A stretch of 64,000 nucleotides of DNA from Helicobacter burdigaliensis (GTDB taxonomy: Bacteria > Campylobacterota > Campylobacteria > Campylobacterales > Helicobacteraceae). The stretch spans positions 117,104 through 181,103 of the forward strand of contig NZ_QXJG01000002.1 of NCBI RefSeq assembly GCF_003670295.1. Direction: 5' to 3'. The notes under the pieces are model-generated. The model had not been told where the DNA came from and did not search any database. It worked only from the letters and a program-made list of their open reading frames with translations. This document shows positions 62,694 to 64,000 of this stretch, in pieces (the stretch's first letter is position 1; every line of letters begins with the position of its first letter). The position numbers and the translations under genes are program-made.

Positions 62694-63742
62694 GGTAGTC
62701 TTTTGTGAAATTTAAAAATTTTACTATCTTGCAAAAAAGATTTGGGATTAAGAAAGAGTTTTCTTAATTTGTTTCCCAGTGGTTTTTTAGGAGGTTTTAT
62801 GCCTTTTCCATAAGAGAAAAATCCTATGCATTGATCTTTGGAATAGCCATGTTCTTGAGCTAATTGTAGAATAAAATCTTCTATGCTAGGAAGCTTTTTT
62901 GTGGAAGCCCAAATATTTGTATTGCATTTATCAAAATTTTGCATGGATTCTAAAAGAAGGATTTTATTAGATTCTTTGCGGAAATAAAAAGGGTTGCTAA
63001 AAGGGCGTGGGTGCCACAAGTGCAATAAGAAAAGATTATCAAAGAAGTAAGGCAGAGAATAGCGTGCCATATAGTTTCTAAAGCCTTTTAGGTTGGCTAC
63101 AAATTGTGAAGTTTGATTAAAGTAATAATCTGTATTTTGTGCTGAATGTGGGTAATGTGCAAAAAGTCTGTGTAAAAAATCAAAATCCTCCCCACCATGT
63201 CCTAAAAAATTTTCTTTAAAACCTCCAAGCTTTAAAAAGATTTCTTTTTTTAGAAGAATGGCTGAGCCATTTGCTGCAAAGCTTTCAATGAGATGGTTTT
63301 CACCTTTAAGAAAACTTTGTTTAAGGGCAGTGGTATTATTAGTAGAGATTAAAAAATGACTACCTTTTTTGGTGAGGTATAAAAAAGGTAATGCAATGAA
63401 GTTTTTTTTGTTTTGAAGTATTTCATTGCCTAGAAATAGAAGTTTTTTAATGAGTTCAAAGTTGAAAAATAAATCTACATCATAGAAAAATATAAGCTTA
63501 TGAGAGGCTTTAGAAACTGCTTGATTTCTAGCTTTAGCAGGTGAGAAAGCCTTATCTTTTGTGTAGGTGTGGATAATTTTGATGTTTTTAAAAGAGCTAT
63601 TTAAAATAGGTTTTTTGCTAGAATCTGCAATGATTAATTCTATATTATTAAGGGTGGAAAAATTTTTTATAAGTAATTTTGCTCTTTTATAAATATAGGA
63701 ATATTTATTTTTATAAAAAATGGGTGTTATAAATGTAATCAA
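62690..63742 (-). CDS. Glycosyltransferase family 2-like, capsule type
   Basis: A 350-residue protein with a GT-A start (ITFITPIFYKNKYSYIYKR), an acceptor/nucleotide DxD-like motif in FFYDVDLFF near 90-98, and GGHGGEDFDFLHR-like GHGGEDFDFLHRLF near 185-198, which resembles the galactosyltransferase C-terminal motif of capsule and chondroitin polymerases. It likely adds a sugar to capsule. No signal peptide. The 3' end overlaps kpsC. AT-rich sequence without a gene lies upstream to 63860. Confidence 0.82.
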   Translation of the reverse strand: MITFITPIFYKNKYSYIYKRAKLLIKNFSTLNNIELIIADSSKKPILNSSFKNIKIIHTYTKDKAFSPAKARNQAVSKASHKLIFFYDVDLFFNFELIKKLLFLGNEILQNKKNFIALPFLYLTKKGSHFLISTNNTTALKQSFLKGENHLIESFAANGSAILLKKEIFLKLGGFKENFLGHGGEDFDFLHRLFAHYPHSAQNTDYYFNQTSQFVANLKGFRNYMARYSLPYFFDNLFLLHLWHPRPFSNPFYFRKESNKILLLESMQNFDKCNTNIWASTKKLPSIEDFILQLAQEHGYSKDQCIGFFSYGKGIKPPKKPLGNKLRKLFLNPKSFLQDSKIFKFHKRLP

Positions 63743-63860
63743 GACAAGCCTTAAAAAAAAGTTTAAAAACTAGTTAATTTTATCTAAAATATATTGAAAA
63801 GTATGTAAAATGAATTTGAAAAATTAAGCGCTTTTTGAATATAGAAAGGAGGATTGATTT

Positions 63861-64000
63861 TTGGGAGTTAGATTAGTGTATGCTAGTCAGCAGATAAAGG
63901 TAAATAGGCTATTTCGTTGTTTGACCCCCAAAAAATACAAAGGTTTTCATAAGTATGCAATAGTATCTGCTGTATATAATGTAGAAAAATATTTAGAGGA
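63861..64000 (+). CDS. N-terminal part of a family 2 glycosyltransferase (3' truncated by window edge)
   Basis: From TTG 63861, preceded by AGGAGG at 63847-63852 with 8-base spacing, the frame is open to the window end (46 codons). Residues about 31-46 read HKYAIVSAVYNVEKYL, the start of a GT-A family 2 glycosyltransferase (A-I-V-S-A-V-Y-N-V-E). The gene is divergent from the upstream glycosyltransferase and probably belongs to the same capsule locus. Acceptor and sugar are unknown. Confidence 0.75.
   Translation, partial: MGVRLVYASQQIKVNRLFRCLTPKKYKGFHKYAIVSAVYNVEKYLE

Noticed and set aside
1..64000. CRISPR arrays, insertion sequences, prophage genes or integrases
   Set aside because: None seen: no regularly spaced repeats, no transposase or integrase reading frame on either strand.

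Overview
The window is low-GC, gene-dense DNA from a member of the Campylobacterota, most likely an enterohepatic Helicobacter. Several gene blocks match, from memory, the H. pylori order: nadK-recN-NFACT, speE-coaE, aminotransferase-murC-small membrane protein-mutS2, dnaX-tsaE-lptB-rpoN, flgI-rod protein-flgS, addA-nhaA and cbpA-hspR. The ctpA-purC-purS-purQ-SH3 protein-plsC block instead matches the Campylobacter jejuni order. De novo purine genes and capsule genes argue against H. pylori itself and fit the pullorum/canadensis/anseris-like branch; the species is an inference.

Layout. 1-6.4 kb: J-domain protein, membrane protein, NAD kinase, RecN, NFACT protein, then a 460-base gene-free stretch with a strongly structured candidate RNA and a 31-codon membrane miniprotein. 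6.4-8.3 kb: HD hydrolase and TRIC-like channel. 8.3-8.9 kb: unusually GC-rich repeat region (two 41-bp direct repeats around a long hairpin). 8.9-11.3 kb: NrfHA nitrite reductase behind an FNR-like site. 11.5-19.6 kb: speE, coaE, tRNA-Ala, tRNA-Arg, ctpA, purine genes, SH3 protein, plsC and a coiled-coil protein. 19.6-30.4 kb: DEAD-box helicase, cell-wall genes, mutS2, a tiny lipoprotein, sdaC, speA, cysE. 30.5-34.3 kb: an accessory island with a WYL regulator, a BspA-like repeat protein, a decayed nuclease gene, a PD-(D/E)XK nuclease and a small protein of unknown function. 34.4-43.6 kb: dnaX to rpoN, a two-component system with a small periplasmic partner, and flgS/rod protein/flgI. 43.7-53.1 kb: tRNA-Pro, nhaA, addA, cbpA-hspR, znuABC, NDH-2. 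53.3-60.7 kb: hypBC, the SRP RNA, a DMT transporter and a complete urease operon. 60.7 kb to the end: capsule-type genes.

The main points of interest are these. (1) The WYL island: a 17-bp palindrome directly after the WYL regulator gene recurs (14 of 17 positions) in the promoter region of the small protein/nuclease operon 3 kb away, which suggests one regulon covering a candidate defence-like module. (2) A urease operon with separate gamma, beta and alpha subunits in the order ureG-ureD/H-ureA-ureB-ureC-ureE-ureF and no ureI, quite unlike the classical Helicobacter operon with its fused UreA. (3) Unannotated RNAs: SRP RNA at about 54217-54322 on the minus strand, and an unidentified structured RNA at about 5985-6150. 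(4) An NrfA whose first haem motif is CXXCH rather than CXXCK.

Metabolically the genes fit a microaerobic, nitrate/nitrite-respiring, flagellated and capsulated gut bacterium that handles nickel (HypBC, urease) and zinc (ZnuABC). All motif calls were read by eye; no database search was run.
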